NCBI RefSeq assembly: GCF_913774235.1
Contig: NZ_CAJYDW010000019.1
Location: forward strand, 62,001-126,000
Length of the DNA stretch: 64,000 nucleotides
Direction: 5' to 3'
Origin: an uncultured Pseudomonas sp.
GTDB lineage: Bacteria > Pseudomonadota > Gammaproteobacteria > Pseudomonadales > Pseudomonadaceae
Shown: positions 34,834-46,254 of the stretch, piece after piece
How positions within the stretch are numbered: position 1 is the first letter of the stretch
How the letters are laid out: every line of letters starts with the position of its first letter
Translations under genes and position numbers: made by a program
Notes under the pieces: generated by a model
What the model was told of the DNA's origin: nothing
What the model saw: the letters and a program-made list of their open reading frames with translations, nothing else
Databases searched by the model: none

Positions 34834-37113
34834 ATGCTTGCAGTTCTGCGCAAGATCGTCCAGGAGGTCAATGCCGCCAAGGATCTGGGGTCGGCATTGT
34901 CCATCATCGTACAGCGCGTCCGCGCGGCCATGCAGTCCCAGGTCTGCTCCGTCTATCTGCTGGACCCGGACACCAATCGTTTCGTGCTCATGGCCACCGA
35001 AGGCCTGAACAAGAAGTCCATCGGCCGGGTCAGCATGGCCCCCAACGAGGGCCTGGTGGGCCTGGTCGGCACCCGCGAAGAGCCGCTCAATCTCGAAGAC
35101 GCCGCCAGCCATCCCCGCTTCCGCTATTTCGCCGAGACCGGTGAGGAGCGCTATGCGTCTTTCCTCGGTGCCCCCATCATCCACCACCGGCGCGTCATGG
35201 GCGTGCTGGTGGTGCAGCAGAAGGAACGTCGTCAGTTCGACGAGGGCGAGGAAGCCTTCCTGGTCACCATGAGCGCCCAGCTCGCCGGGGTGATAGCCCA
35301 CGCCGAGGCCACCGGGACCATCCGTGGCCTGGATCGGCAGGGCAAGGGCATCCAGGAAGCCCGTTTCGTCGGCATTCCCGGTTCGCCCGGCGTTGGCGTC
35401 GGCAAGGCCGTGGTGGTCTTGCCGCCGGCCGATCTGGAAGTTGTGCCCGACAAGACCGTCACCGACATCGACGCCGAGCTGCAGCTGTTCCGCTCCGCCC
35501 TCGAGGGCGTGAGGGCGGACATGAAGGCGCTGTCCAAGCGGCTGTCGACCCAGTTGCGCAAGGAAGAGCGGGCGCTGTTCGACGTCTATCTGATGATGCT
35601 CGACGACGCTGCCCTCGGTAACGAGGTGACCACCATCATCAAGAGCGGCCAGTGGGCCCAGGGCGCCCTGCGCCAGGTGGTGATGGAGCACGTCCAGCGT
35701 TTCGAGCTGATGGACGACGCCTATCTGCGTGAGCGCGCCGCCGACGTGCGTGACCTCGGCCGCCGGCTGCTGGCCTATCTACAACAGGCCCACCAGGCCT
35801 GCCTGATCTATCCGGAAAATACCATCCTGGTCAGCGAGGAGCTCTCGCCGGCCATGCTCGGCGAGGTGCCCGAAGGCCGCCTGGTCGGCCTGATCTCGGT
35901 ACTCGGCTCGGGCAACTCCCACGTCGCCATCCTGGCGCGCGCCATGGGTATTCCCACGGTGATGGGCGCGGTGGACCTGCCGTACTCCAAGGTGGATGGC
36001 ATCGACCTCATCGTCGATGGCTACCACGGCGAGATCTTCACCAACCCCTCGCCGACGCTGATCAAGCAATACGGCGACGTGGTGGAAGAGGAGCGCCAGC
36101 TGACCCAGGGCCTGGATGCCCTGCGCAGCCTGCCCTGCGAGACCCTCGACGGCCACCGCATGCCGCTGTGGGTCAACACCGGCCTCATGGCCGACGTGGC
36201 GCGTGCCCAGCAAAGGGGCGCCGAAGGGGTGGGGCTGTACCGCACCGAAGTCCCCTTCATGGTCAACGAGCGCTTCCCCAGCGAGAAGGAACAGCTTTCC
36301 ATTTATCGCGAGCAGCTGGCGGCCTTCCACCCGGCACCGGTGACCATGAGAACGCTGGACGTCGGCGGCGACAAGGCGCTGTCCTATTTCCCGATCAAGG
36401 AAGACAACCCCTTCCTCGGCTGGCGCGGCATCCGCGTCACCCTGGACCATCCGGAAATCTTCCTGGTGCAGACCCGCGCCATGCTCAAGGCCAGCGAGGG
36501 GCTGAACAACCTGCGCATCATGCTGCCGATGATTTCCGGTGTGCACGAGGTGGAGGAATCCCAGCATCTACTGCATCGTGCCTGGTGCGAGGTGCGTGAC
36601 GAAGGCGTCGACATTCCCATGCCACCGGTGGGCGTCATGGTCGAGGTGCCCTCGGCGGTGTACCAGGCTCGCGACCTGGCGCGCCAGGTCGACTTCATCT
36701 CCGTGGGGTCCAACGACCTGACCCAGTACCTGCTGGCGGTGGATCGCAACAATCCGCGGGTGGCCGATCTCTACGACTACTTCCATCCGGCGGTGCTGCA
36801 GGCGCTGCAGCAGGTAGTGGACGGTGCCCATGCCGAAGGCGTACCGGTGAGCATCTGCGGCGAGATGGCCGGCGATCCGGCGGCGGCGGTGCTGCTCATG
36901 GGCATGGGCTTCGACACCCTGTCGATGAACGCCACCAACCTGCCCAAGGTGAAGTGGCTGCTGCGCCAGGTCACCCTGGAAAAGGCCCAGGAGCTGGTAC
37001 AGCAGATGCGCCAGATCGATAACCCCCAGGTGATCCACAGCGCCCTGCACCTGGCCCTGCGCAACCTCGGCCTGGGTCGGGTGATCAACCCGGCGGCCAG
37101 CGTCCAGAGCTGA
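34834..37113 (+). CDS. ptsP: PtsP, enzyme I of the nitrogen phosphotransferase system
   Basis: A 759-residue PEP-protein phosphotransferase (EI-Ntr) that phosphorylates NPr and then EIIA-Ntr, a regulatory chain. A GAF domain (about 1-160) precedes the EI core. The phospho-accepting His is about residue 363 in GSGNSHVAILARAMGIP; PEP-binding parts EGVGLYRTEVPFM and the catalytic Cys region SICGEMAG are complete. Lies 111 bases after rppH. Known in Pseudomonas to influence quorum sensing, PHA and stress control; only the family assignment is read from sequence. Confidence 0.97.
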   Translation: MLAVLRKIVQEVNAAKDLGSALSIIVQRVRAAMQSQVCSVYLLDPDTNRFVLMATEGLNKKSIGRVSMAPNEGLVGLVGTREEPLNLEDAASHPRFRYFAETGEERYASFLGAPIIHHRRVMGVLVVQQKERRQFDEGEEAFLVTMSAQLAGVIAHAEATGTIRGLDRQGKGIQEARFVGIPGSPGVGVGKAVVVLPPADLEVVPDKTVTDIDAELQLFRSALEGVRADMKALSKRLSTQLRKEERALFDVYLMMLDDAALGNEVTTIIKSGQWAQGALRQVVMEHVQRFELMDDAYLRERAADVRDLGRRLLAYLQQAHQACLIYPENTILVSEELSPAMLGEVPEGRLVGLISVLGSGNSHVAILARAMGIPTVMGAVDLPYSKVDGIDLIVDGYHGEIFTNPSPTLIKQYGDVVEEERQLTQGLDALRSLPCETLDGHRMPLWVNTGLMADVARAQQRGAEGVGLYRTEVPFMVNERFPSEKEQLSIYREQLAAFHPAPVTMRTLDVGGDKALSYFPIKEDNPFLGWRGIRVTLDHPEIFLVQTRAMLKASEGLNNLRIMLPMISGVHEVEESQHLLHRAWCEVRDEGVDIPMPPVGVMVEVPSAVYQARDLARQVDFISVGSNDLTQYLLAVDRNNPRVADLYDYFHPAVLQALQQVVDGAHAEGVPVSICGEMAGDPAAAVLLMGMGFDTLSMNATNLPKVKWLLRQVTLEKAQELVQQMRQIDNPQVIHSALHLALRNLGLGRVINPAASVQS

Positions 37114-37116
37114 GCG

Positions 37117-37148
37117 TGCCGGGCGGGGCCTTGGCTTCCCGCCCGGCA
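37117..37148. terminator. Hairpin after ptsP
   Basis: An 11-bp GC-rich stem, 37117-37127 with 37138-37148, directly after the ptsP stop. There is no T-run, so it could be an mRNA-stabilising or attenuating hairpin rather than a terminator. Confidence 0.45.
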
Positions 37149-37186
37149 AGTAGCGGCGTACCATGCCGCTTCTTGCGCCCGAGGTG

Positions 37187-37972
37187 ATGATGGATCTCTT
37201 GCTTTTCCTGGTGCTCGGCGCCTGCGCCGGGGTGCTGGCCGGACTGTTCGGGGTCGGTGGCGGCCTCATCATCGTGCCGGTGCTGGTCTACAGCTTCACC
37301 GCCAAGGGCCTCGATCCAGACATCCTCACCCACCTGGCGGTGGGCACCTCACTGGCCACCATCGTCTTCACCTCGCTCAACTCGGTCTGGGCCCACCACC
37401 GCCTGGGCGCGGTACGCTGGCGCCTGTTCGCCTGGATGGCGCTGGGCATCGTCGGCGGCAGCGCCCTGGGCGCCGTCACGGCGGCCGCCATCCACGGCCC
37501 GCTGCTGCAGAAGATCATCGGCACCTTCGCCATCCTGATCGCCATCCAGTTGGCCCTGGACCTGCGACCCAAGGCCCAGGCCAGCGAACCGGGCAAGCCG
37601 GCGCTGACAGTGGCGGGCGTGGTGATCGGCTGGGCATCGGCCATCTTCGGCATCGGCGGCGGCTCGCTCACCGTACCCTTCCTGGTCTGGCGCAGCCTGT
37701 CGATGCAGCAGGCGGTGGCCACCTCGGCGGCTTGTGGCCTGCCCATCGCCCTGTCCGGGGCGCTCTCGTTCATCCTCGTCGGCTGGCAGGAGCCGGGTCT
37801 GCCCGCCTGGAGCCTGGGCTATGTCTATCTGCCGGCGTTGCTGGGTATCGCCCTGACCAGCATGTTCTTCGCCCGCTTCGGTGCCCGGCTGGCTCATCGC
37901 CTGTCGCCGCGGCTGCTCAAACGGCTGTTCGCCCTGCTGCTGTTCGGCGTCGGGCTCAATTTCTTACTCTGA
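37187..37972 (+). CDS. TauE/SafE family permease
   Basis: About 261 residues with eight hydrophobic segments in two similar halves, each holding the family glycine motif ([17 protein letters not shown] near the N-terminus; [16 protein letters not shown] in the second half). TauE/SafE proteins export sulfite or organosulfonates in studied cases; substrate here unknown. ATG at 37187 follows GAGG; starts at 37163 or 37190 are also possible. It lies 19 bases before lgt with no obvious functional link, matching the order in P. aeruginosa. Confidence 0.87.
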   Translation: MMDLLLFLVLGACAGVLAGLFGVGGGLIIVPVLVYSFTAKGLDPDILTHLAVGTSLATIVFTSLNSVWAHHRLGAVRWRLFAWMALGIVGGSALGAVTAAAIHGPLLQKIIGTFAILIAIQLALDLRPKAQASEPGKPALTVAGVVIGWASAIFGIGGGSLTVPFLVWRSLSMQQAVATSAACGLPIALSGALSFILVGWQEPGLPAWSLGYVYLPALLGIALTSMFFARFGARLAHRLSPRLLKRLFALLLFGVGLNFLL

Positions 37973-37991
37973 TTCCCATCAAGGAGGCACC

Positions 37992-38804
37992 ATGCTGCCG
38001 TATCCGCAAATAGACCCGGTGGCCCTGTCACTGGGCCCGCTGAAGATCCACTGGTACGGCCTCATGTACCTGGTGGGCATCGGCGGCGCCTGGTGGCTGG
38101 CCAAGCGCCGGCTGAATCGTTTCGACCCGCGCTGGACCAGCGAAACCCTGTCTGACCTGGTGTTCTGGGTGGCGCTGGGGGTCATCGCCGGCGGACGCCT
38201 GGGTTACGTGCTGTTCTACAACCTGGCGGAATACATCGCCAATCCGACACTGATCTTCGAGGTCTGGAAGGGCGGCATGTCCTTCCATGGTGGCCTGCTC
38301 GGGGTGATCCTGGCGGTCTGGTGGTTCGGCAAGCGTCACAACAAGGGCTTCTTCGAGCTGATGGACTTCATCGCCCCGCTGGTGCCCATCGGCCTCGGCG
38401 CTGGGCGCATCGGCAACTTCATCAACGCCGAACTCTGGGGCAAGCCCACCGACGTGCCCTGGGCGATGATCTTCCCGCCCTATAGCGACCCGGCGCAGTT
38501 GCCGCGCCATCCCTCGCAGCTCTATCAGTTCGCCCTGGAAGGCGTGGCGCTGTTCGTCATCCTCTGGCTCTACTCGCGCAAGCCGCGGCCGACCATGGCC
38601 GTGTCCGGGCTGTTCGTGCTCTGCTACGGCATCTTCCGCTTCGTCGTCGAATTCGTCCGGGTGCCGGATGCCCAGCTCGGCTATCTGGCCTGGGGCTGGC
38701 TGACCATGGGCCAGGTGCTCTGCGTACCCATGGTGCTGGGCGGTATCGCCCTCATGGTCTATGCCTATCGCCGGGCGTCGCAGCCGGTCGTCCGCGCCGA
38801 ATGA
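37992..38804 (+). CDS. lgt: Prolipoprotein diacylglyceryl transferase
   Basis: A 270-residue, seven-span inner-membrane enzyme that adds diacylglycerol to the lipobox Cys of prolipoproteins. The HGGLLG motif (in [10 protein letters not shown]) and the Lgt signature [15 protein letters not shown], with the essential Arg, are present. Strong AAGGAGG ribosome binding site 5 bases before the ATG at 37992 decides the start. It would process lipoproteins such as PilP of this window. In P. aeruginosa thyA follows lgt; here it does not. Confidence 0.96.
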   Translation: MLPYPQIDPVALSLGPLKIHWYGLMYLVGIGGAWWLAKRRLNRFDPRWTSETLSDLVFWVALGVIAGGRLGYVLFYNLAEYIANPTLIFEVWKGGMSFHGGLLGVILAVWWFGKRHNKGFFELMDFIAPLVPIGLGAGRIGNFINAELWGKPTDVPWAMIFPPYSDPAQLPRHPSQLYQFALEGVALFVILWLYSRKPRPTMAVSGLFVLCYGIFRFVVEFVRVPDAQLGYLAWGWLTMGQVLCVPMVLGGIALMVYAYRRASQPVVRAE

Positions 38805-38811
38805 CGTCTGG

Positions 38812-38841
38812 GGCCCGCCCGCATGACAAGTGCGGGCGGCC
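38812..38841 (+). terminator. Hairpin after lgt
   Basis: GGCCCGCCCGCA (38812-38823) pairs with TGCGGGCGGCC (38831-38841) with one bulged base. The following bases TGTTATAG are not a T-run; the hairpin directly abuts the promoter-like element of the next gene. Confidence 0.45.
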
Positions 38842-38850
38842 TGTTATAGT
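38842..38850 (+). promoter_or_regulatory. Extended -10 promoter of the small exported protein gene
   Basis: TGTTATAGT at 38842-38850 is a TGn-type extended -10, 39 bases before the ATG at 38890. No good -35 is seen because the lgt hairpin occupies that place. Confidence 0.4.
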
Positions 38851-38889
38851 TCAGGAACCACCAATCTTTTCGCGCAAGGGATCAGCCGT

Positions 38890-39252
38890 ATGAATCCGTT
38901 CCGTAGCCTGGCTGCCGTGCTGGCCCTGGCCCTGACCTTCCAGGCCTTGCCGGTGCAGGCTCAGCAGGCTCAGGGTGAAATCACCGAGTACCAGACCGCG
39001 GACCAGGCCTTCGGTGAAGCCCGGGCGCCCGAGGCCTTCTCGATGATCGGCGATCTGCTGATCGCGCGGCCGTTGCTGATCGCCGCCACCGTGATCGGGG
39101 CCGGCGCCTTCGTGATCAGCCTGCCGTTCACCGCTGCGGGTGGCAATGTCGGCAAGGCCGGCAAGGCGCTGGTGGTCGAGCCGGGCAAGGCGGCCTTCGT
39201 CCGCTGCCTGGGATGCACCCAGAGCGGTTACGGCCGTACTAACGAGGAATAA
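38890..39252 (+). CDS. Small exported/membrane protein, conserved in Pseudomonas
   Basis: A 120-residue protein with a signal peptide (about 1-24, ending PVQAQ) and a second hydrophobic segment (about 58-80, [20 protein letters not shown]). The C-terminus has [15 protein letters not shown] with two cysteines three apart. Proteins of this shape are common in Pseudomonas and are often called multidrug transporter in error; the size rules that out. Function unknown. The ATG at 38890 is chosen since it starts the signal peptide. It converges on the ferredoxin gene with a palindromic element between. Confidence 0.7.
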   Translation: MNPFRSLAAVLALALTFQALPVQAQQAQGEITEYQTADQAFGEARAPEAFSMIGDLLIARPLLIAATVIGAGAFVISLPFTAAGGNVGKAGKALVVEPGKAAFVRCLGCTQSGYGRTNEE

Positions 39253-39259
39253 CGGGGTC

Positions 39260-39339
39260 AGAGCCTGTTCAAAATCTGCTGCGCGTCGGCCAAACTGCGT
39301 TGAAAATGGCTCTAGCTCGCTAGATTATGAACAGGCTCT
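39260..39339. repeat. 80-bp element with terminal inverted repeats (MITE-like)
   Basis: Ends AGAGCCTGTTCA (39260-39271) and TGAACAGGCTCT (39328-39339) are perfect 12-nt inverted repeats. Inside is a smaller palindrome, TCTAGC-TC-GCTAGA, near 39311-39324. It sits between two converging genes. No target-site duplication was seen in the flanks. Only one copy is in the window. Confidence 0.55.
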
Positions 39340-39351
39340 CAGGGCCGGGCG

Positions 39352-41289
<1,938 letters not shown>

Positions 41290-41293
<4 letters not shown>

Positions 41294-41859
41294 GCCTGGC
41301 GATGCCAGAGGGCGTAGTGGACGTTCCCGGTCTTCTTCTCGCGGTGCAACTGCCAGGTGGTGGGCAGGCTCAGGCGCGAGGGTTGGGTTTCGCTCTCCGT
41401 ATACACCCAGGCATCCGCGGCCAGCCAGCCATTGGCTTCCAAAGCCTGGCAAGCCGGTTCCAGCAGATCCTTGCCGAAGGGCGGATCGAGGAAGGCCAGG
41501 TCGAAGGGCGTCTCCGCCGGTTTGGTCAGGGCCTGCAGGGCGTCGGTCTGGCGCACCTCGGCCTGGGTACAGCCAAGGGTCTGCAGGTGGCCGCGCAGGG
41601 CATTGGCCGCCTGGGCATTGAGGTCGAAGGCCAGCGCCTGGCTGGCGCCACGGGACAAGGCTTCCAGCAGCAAGGCACCACTGCCGGCGAAGGGGTCGAG
41701 CACCCGAGCGCCCGGGGTCACGGCGGCGAGCCAGTTGAACAGCGTCTCGCGGACCCGATCCGGCGTGGGCCTCAGGCCCAGGGCATCGGGAAAGACGAAG
41801 CGCCGGCTGCGCCAGTCGCCACCGATGATGCGCAGTTGGTTGGCGGTCTTCTGGGCCAT
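41290..41859 (-). CDS. rsmD: 16S rRNA (guanine966-N2)-methyltransferase
   Basis: A 189-residue SAM-dependent RNA methylase. SAM motif I is LDPFAGSGALLLEALSRGA, and the catalytic DPPF is in LAFLDPPFGKD. The N-terminal LRIIGGDWRSRRFVFPD with LRPTPDRVRETLFNWL is diagnostic of RsmD. The ATG at 41859 lies one base from the stop of the M16 gene, so the run M16-M16-rsmD-yheT is one tightly packed unit. Confidence 0.96.
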
Positions 41860-41860
41860 G

Positions 41861-43300
41861 TCAGTGCTCCGGGACGCCGCTGGGCGGCAGTGAGGTGAGG
41901 GGACGCGGTGGTGGCAGCGGCTGCTGGGCGACGGTGGGGCCGGCGGTGACCACGACGAACTGCGCCGGGTCCAGGTGCCGCTGCAGGGCAGCACGCACCT
42001 GCTCGACGGTGAGGGCGCGGATCTGCTGGAGGAAGTCGTCGAGGTAGCTGCTGGGCAGGTCGTAGAAACCGATGTTGCCCAATTGGGCGACGATGGCTCC
42101 ATTACTGGCGTTGGCCAGCGGGAAACTGCCTTCGATCTGGCGCTTGGCGCGGTCCAGCTCGGCCTGGGTGGGCCCCTGGGCGAGGTAGTCGCGCAGCAGC
42201 TCGCGGACTAGGGCGAGGGTGGCGTCGCCCAGTTCGGCGCGGGTCTGCAAGCTCAGGGTGAAGGGGCCTGGCTGGCGCATGGGGGTGAAGCCCGAATTGA
42301 CGCCATAGGTGAGCCCGCGGCGTTCGCGCAGTTCTGTCATCAGGCGACTGCCGAAGCCGCCACCCCCGAGGATCTGGTTGCCGACGAACAGTGCCGCGTA
42401 GTCCGGATCGTGGCGGGTGATGCCGAGTTGACCGAGCAGCAGGCGCGTTTGCTGGGCAGGAATCTCCAGGTGCACTACGGTCGGCGCGACGGGGCGCGGA
42501 GCGGGTAATGGCGGCAGCGCGGGGCCTGGGGGCAGGGCCCGGGACAGCTGGGCGGCGATACGCTCGGCGCGGGCGCGATCAAGGTCGCCGGTGATGGCGA
42601 TCACCGCGTTGCCGGCGGCATAGGCTCGGGCATGGAAGGCCCGCAGGGCGGCCCCGTCGAGGGGCGCCAGGCCCGCTGCGGTACCGCGGGGCGAGTGGGC
42701 ATAGGGATGGTTGCCGTAGAGCCGTTCCTGCAGGGCTTCGCTCGCCAGGCTGGCCGGTTCGCGGCGACTGGCGGCGATCAGGATCAGCGACTGGTTGCGG
42801 ATGCGCGCGATGGCCTCGGCAGGGAAGGTCGGCCGGCCGATGACCTCGGCGAGCAGGGCCAAGGCCGGTTCGCTATGGGCCGGATCGGCCAGGGTACGCA
42901 GACCCACCACCGCCTGGTCACGATAGGCGCCGTTGCTGAAGTCGGCGCCCAGGCGCTCGAAGCCGTCGGCGATGGCACCGGCATCGCGTCCCGGCGTGCC
43001 TTCGTTGAGCAGGCCGTTGGTCAGCATGGCCAGGCCCGGGGTGGCGCCGTCCTGGCTGCTGCCGGCCGCGAAGATCAGGCGCACGTCGAACATCGGCAAT
43101 TCCGGCGCCGGCACGAAGAGGACCTGGGCGCCCTCGGCGGTGCGCCAGCGCTGGATGTCCAGCTGGCGGCCCAGGGGAGGGGCGGCCTTGAGCGTCTTCA
43201 GGCTGTCCACGGTGGGATAGGCGCGGGCCAGGTCGCCGACCGGTGAAGGAGTCTGGCAACCGGCCAGCAGGCATAGCGAGAGGCAGAGCAGGCGTTTCAT
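41861..43300 (-). CDS. M16-family peptidase subunit lacking the zinc site (lipoprotein)
   Basis: A 479-residue M16 protein with a lipobox LLAGC (lipidated residue would be Cys15). The expected HxxEH zinc motif is absent: the corresponding region reads PGLAMLTNGLLNEG. The C-terminal M16 signature with RGLTYGVNSGF, which shapes the substrate site, is kept. It is thus likely the non-catalytic partner of the neighbouring M16 protease, as in two-gene bacterial pitrilysin-like pairs. Ends Pro/Ser rich. Start overlaps the partner's stop by ATGA. Confidence 0.88.
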   Translation of the reverse strand: MKRLLCLSLCLLAGCQTPSPVGDLARAYPTVDSLKTLKAAPPLGRQLDIQRWRTAEGAQVLFVPAPELPMFDVRLIFAAGSSQDGATPGLAMLTNGLLNEGTPGRDAGAIADGFERLGADFSNGAYRDQAVVGLRTLADPAHSEPALALLAEVIGRPTFPAEAIARIRNQSLILIAASRREPASLASEALQERLYGNHPYAHSPRGTAAGLAPLDGAALRAFHARAYAAGNAVIAITGDLDRARAERIAAQLSRALPPGPALPPLPAPRPVAPTVVHLEIPAQQTRLLLGQLGITRHDPDYAALFVGNQILGGGGFGSRLMTELRERRGLTYGVNSGFTPMRQPGPFTLSLQTRAELGDATLALVRELLRDYLAQGPTQAELDRAKRQIEGSFPLANASNGAIVAQLGNIGFYDLPSSYLDDFLQQIRALTVEQVRAALQRHLDPAQFVVVTAGPTVAQQPLPPPRPLTSLPPSGVPEH

Positions 43301-44655
43301 CGTTGGGTCTCCGCGGCGGCGGGGCGCAACTGGGCGAGGGTCAGCCGCTCGCGGGTGAAATAGGTGCGGGCTACGCGACGGAGGTCGTCGGGGGTGACCT
43401 GGTTCAGTTCGTCGAGCAGGAGATCACCCTGGCGCCAACCGAGGCCGACGCTTTCCAGCTGGCCGATGCTGCTGGCCTGGGCGGTGATGGAGTCGCGGCC
43501 ATAGACCAGACCGGCCACCAGCAGGGCGCGGACCCGGGCGAGCTCTTCCGTGCTGGGTGCTTCGCGCTTGAGCAGGTCCAACTGTTCCCAGAAGGTCGCT
43601 TCCAGCTGTTCGAGGGTCTTGCCACGTTGGGTGTTGGGGGTGCCGCTGAGCAGGAAGAGGCTATCACCGCGGGTGTAGGCGCCATAAGCCGCGCGTACGC
43701 TGCTGGCCACTTCCTGGCCGCGTTCGAGACGACTGGGCAGGCGCGCGCCCGAGCCGCCGCTGAGTAGAGCGGCCAGCAACTGCAGGGCATAGGCGTCGCG
43801 TGGCTGGGCAGCGGTGGCCAGGCTCGGCACGTTGAACCCCATCAGCAGACTGGGCACCTCGCGGGCCTGCAGGGCCAGGCGACGCTCACCCGGTGCCGGC
43901 AGTTCCAGCGGCCGCCGGGGCGCGGGCAGGTCGCTGCGCGGGATGGCGCCGAACCAGCGTTGCACCTCGGCACGGATCGCCTGGGGCTCGACATCGCCCA
44001 CCACCACCAGGGTGGCGTTGTTGGGCGCGTACCAGGTCTGGTACCAGCGGCGCAGGTCGTCCACGCCGAGGCGCTGCAGATCCTGGGGCCAACCGATGGT
44101 GGGGTTGCGATAGCCGCTGGCCGGATAGGCCGCCGCCTTGAATCTTTCGAAGGACAGCGCCTCCGGGCGGTCGTCGGTGCGCAGCCGGCGTTCTTCCTTG
44201 ATGACTTCCAGCTCGCGAGTGACCTCGTCCGGCGCCAGGCGCAGGTACTGCATGCGATCGGCTTCCAGCTCCAGGGCGATCGGCAAGCGATCGCGCGCCA
44301 GCAACTGGTAATAGACGGTGTAGTCGTCGGTGGTGAAGGCGTTTTCCTCGGCGCCCAGGTCGCGCAGCAGGTGCGAGGCCTCACCGGCACCGAGCTTGCG
44401 GCTGCCTTTGAACATCAGGTGTTCCAGGGCGTGGGAAAGACCGGTCGCGCCCGGCGCCTCGAGGCTCGAGCCCACGCGATACCAGAGTTGCACCACGGCG
44501 ACCGGCGCCCGGTGATCTTCGCGGACCACCAGCTTCAGGCCGTTGTCGAGGGTGAATTCCTGGGTGTTCTGCCGGCCGGCGTCGGCGAGGGCGACAGTGG
44601 GAAGCAGGCAGAGCAGACCGATCAGGGTGGCGTGCAGGAGGCGGTAGGCGGGCAT
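43297..44655 (-). CDS. M16-family zinc peptidase, catalytic subunit
   Basis: A 452-residue exported peptidase: signal peptide to about residue 24 (PTVALADA), then the inverted zinc motif HxxEH in LSHALEHLMFKG, with the distal Glu in the ELEADRMQYLRL region. It probably acts in the periplasm with the non-catalytic partner encoded next. The ATG at 44655 starts MPAYRLLHATLIG; the frame remains open for 1.4 kb upstream only as the antisense of ftsY. Divergent from ftsY. Confidence 0.92.
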   Translation of the reverse strand: MPAYRLLHATLIGLLCLLPTVALADAGRQNTQEFTLDNGLKLVVREDHRAPVAVVQLWYRVGSSLEAPGATGLSHALEHLMFKGSRKLGAGEASHLLRDLGAEENAFTTDDYTVYYQLLARDRLPIALELEADRMQYLRLAPDEVTRELEVIKEERRLRTDDRPEALSFERFKAAAYPASGYRNPTIGWPQDLQRLGVDDLRRWYQTWYAPNNATLVVVGDVEPQAIRAEVQRWFGAIPRSDLPAPRRPLELPAPGERRLALQAREVPSLLMGFNVPSLATAAQPRDAYALQLLAALLSGGSGARLPSRLERGQEVASSVRAAYGAYTRGDSLFLLSGTPNTQRGKTLEQLEATFWEQLDLLKREAPSTEELARVRALLVAGLVYGRDSITAQASSIGQLESVGLGWRQGDLLLDELNQVTPDDLRRVARTYFTRERLTLAQLRPAAAETQR

Positions 44656-44757
44656 CGCGAGAGCAGGCCTTGGGACGCGGTGGGAAACGAAGCGTGGTGT
44701 CCTGGGGACGGCCGCGCGTTTTTCGCCGACGGGGAGGTCTTCCGCACGGCAGGCTGC

Positions 44758-44763
44758 TAGGAT
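44758..44763 (+). promoter_or_regulatory. Possible extended -10 promoter of ftsYEX
   Basis: TGCTAGGAT ending at 44763 is a TGn-extended -10, about 93 bases before the ftsY ATG. No convincing -35. Low certainty. Confidence 0.3.
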
Positions 44764-44856
44764 ACGCATCCCTTTTCCCGACGGCCATGGCTGACGGTCG
44801 AGCGCCGCCTGGCGGAGCTCCCGCAGCCTGGTCGTCCGTTCGACACAGAGCCGCGC

Positions 44857-46254
44857 ATGTTTGGATCCGACGACAAGAAGTCTCCCCCCGCGGAGAAGAA
44901 AGGCCTGTTCGGCTGGTTCCGCAAGAAGACCGCCGAACCCGACGAGACCCCCGCCGCAGCGCCGGCGAACACCGCCGAGGAGCGCGCCGCCGAGCCGCCG
45001 ACCAGCGCGCCGATAGTGCACCCGGAGCCGGTGCCCGAACCGCCCGAGGCCATTCCCTCGGTCGCGCCTGCCCCGGTGGCCGAGGAGGAAGCCCCGTCGC
45101 CGGTCGCCCTCACGGCGCTGGTCGAGCCGCTGGTGGCCGATCCCATCGTGCCGCCGGTCGAGGTTCCGCCCGAGGTGGAGCCTGCTTCCGAGCCCGAGCC
45201 CGAGTCCGTCGCCGCGCCGGTCGTACCCGTTGCGCCCATCGTGCCGGCCCGACCGGAGCCGGTCGTTGCGCCTGAGCCGGAGCCTGCTCCGCAGCCGGTC
45301 GCGGCTGCCGCCGAACCGGCCAAGCTGGGCTTCTTCGCCCGCCTGCGCCAGGGGCTGTCCAAGACCAGCGCCAGCCTGGGCGAAGGCATGGCCAGCCTGT
45401 TCCTCGGCAAGAAGGCCATCGACGATGACCTGCTCGAAGAGCTGGAGACCCGCCTGCTGACCGCTGACGTCGGCGTCGAGGCCACCGGTGTCATCATGCG
45501 CAACCTGACCCAGAAGGTGGCGCGCAAGCAGTTGGCCGATAGCGAAGCGCTCTACCAGGCGCTGCAGCAGGAGCTCACCGAGATGCTGCTGCCGGTGGAG
45601 CGGCCGCTGGTGATCGATACCTCGCACAAGCCCTACGTCATCCTGGTGGTCGGCGTGAACGGCGCCGGCAAGACCACCACCATCGGCAAGCTGGCCAAGC
45701 GCCTGCAGAACGAGGGCAAGAAGGTCATGCTGGCGGCCGGCGACACCTTCCGCGCCGCCGCCGTGGAACAGCTGCAGGTCTGGGGCGAGCGTAACCGCAT
45801 CCCGGTGATCGCCCAGCACACCGGCGCCGATTCCGCCTCGGTGATCTTCGACGCCGTCCAGGCCGCCAAGGCCCGCGGCATCGATGTGCTGATCGCCGAT
45901 ACCGCCGGCCGGTTGCACACCAAGGACAATCTCATGGAAGAGCTGCGCAAGGTGCGCCGGGTGATCGGCAAGCTGGACGAGGCGGCGCCCCACGAGACCC
46001 TGCTGGTGCTGGACGCCGGCACCGGCCAGAACGCCCTCAATCAGGCCAAGCAATTCCACAATGCGGTGCCCCTGACCGGCCTGGCGCTGACCAAGCTCGA
46101 CGGTACCGCCAAGGGCGGGGTGATCTTCGCCCTGGCCAAGCAGAGTGCCCTGCCGATCCGCTACGTCGGCGTCGGCGAAAGCATCGACGACCTGCGTCCC
46201 TTCGAGGCGCGGCCCTTCGTCCAGGCCCTGTTCGCGGAGCGTGGCGTCTCATGA
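44857..46254 (+). CDS. ftsY: FtsY, signal recognition particle receptor
   Basis: A 465-residue SRP receptor GTPase that docks ribosome-SRP complexes at the inner membrane. A basic tip ([11 protein letters not shown]) and a long acidic Pro/Glu/Ala-rich A domain (to about 155) precede the N helical bundle and G domain. GTPase motifs are [10 protein letters not shown] at about 265, [16 protein letters not shown] and TKLDG. First gene of ftsY-ftsE-ftsX, overlapping ftsE by ATGA. Confidence 0.97.
   Translation: MFGSDDKKSPPAEKKGLFGWFRKKTAEPDETPAAAPANTAEERAAEPPTSAPIVHPEPVPEPPEAIPSVAPAPVAEEEAPSPVALTALVEPLVADPIVPPVEVPPEVEPASEPEPESVAAPVVPVAPIVPARPEPVVAPEPEPAPQPVAAAAEPAKLGFFARLRQGLSKTSASLGEGMASLFLGKKAIDDDLLEELETRLLTADVGVEATGVIMRNLTQKVARKQLADSEALYQALQQELTEMLLPVERPLVIDTSHKPYVILVVGVNGAGKTTTIGKLAKRLQNEGKKVMLAAGDTFRAAAVEQLQVWGERNRIPVIAQHTGADSASVIFDAVQAAKARGIDVLIADTAGRLHTKDNLMEELRKVRRVIGKLDEAAPHETLLVLDAGTGQNALNQAKQFHNAVPLTGLALTKLDGTAKGGVIFALAKQSALPIRYVGVGESIDDLRPFEARPFVQALFAERGVS

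Noticed and set aside
43297-46059. Apparent 920-codon M16 fusion protein
   Set aside because: The first 468 codons are the antisense of ftsY and its leader; the true gene starts at 44655 with a signal peptide.
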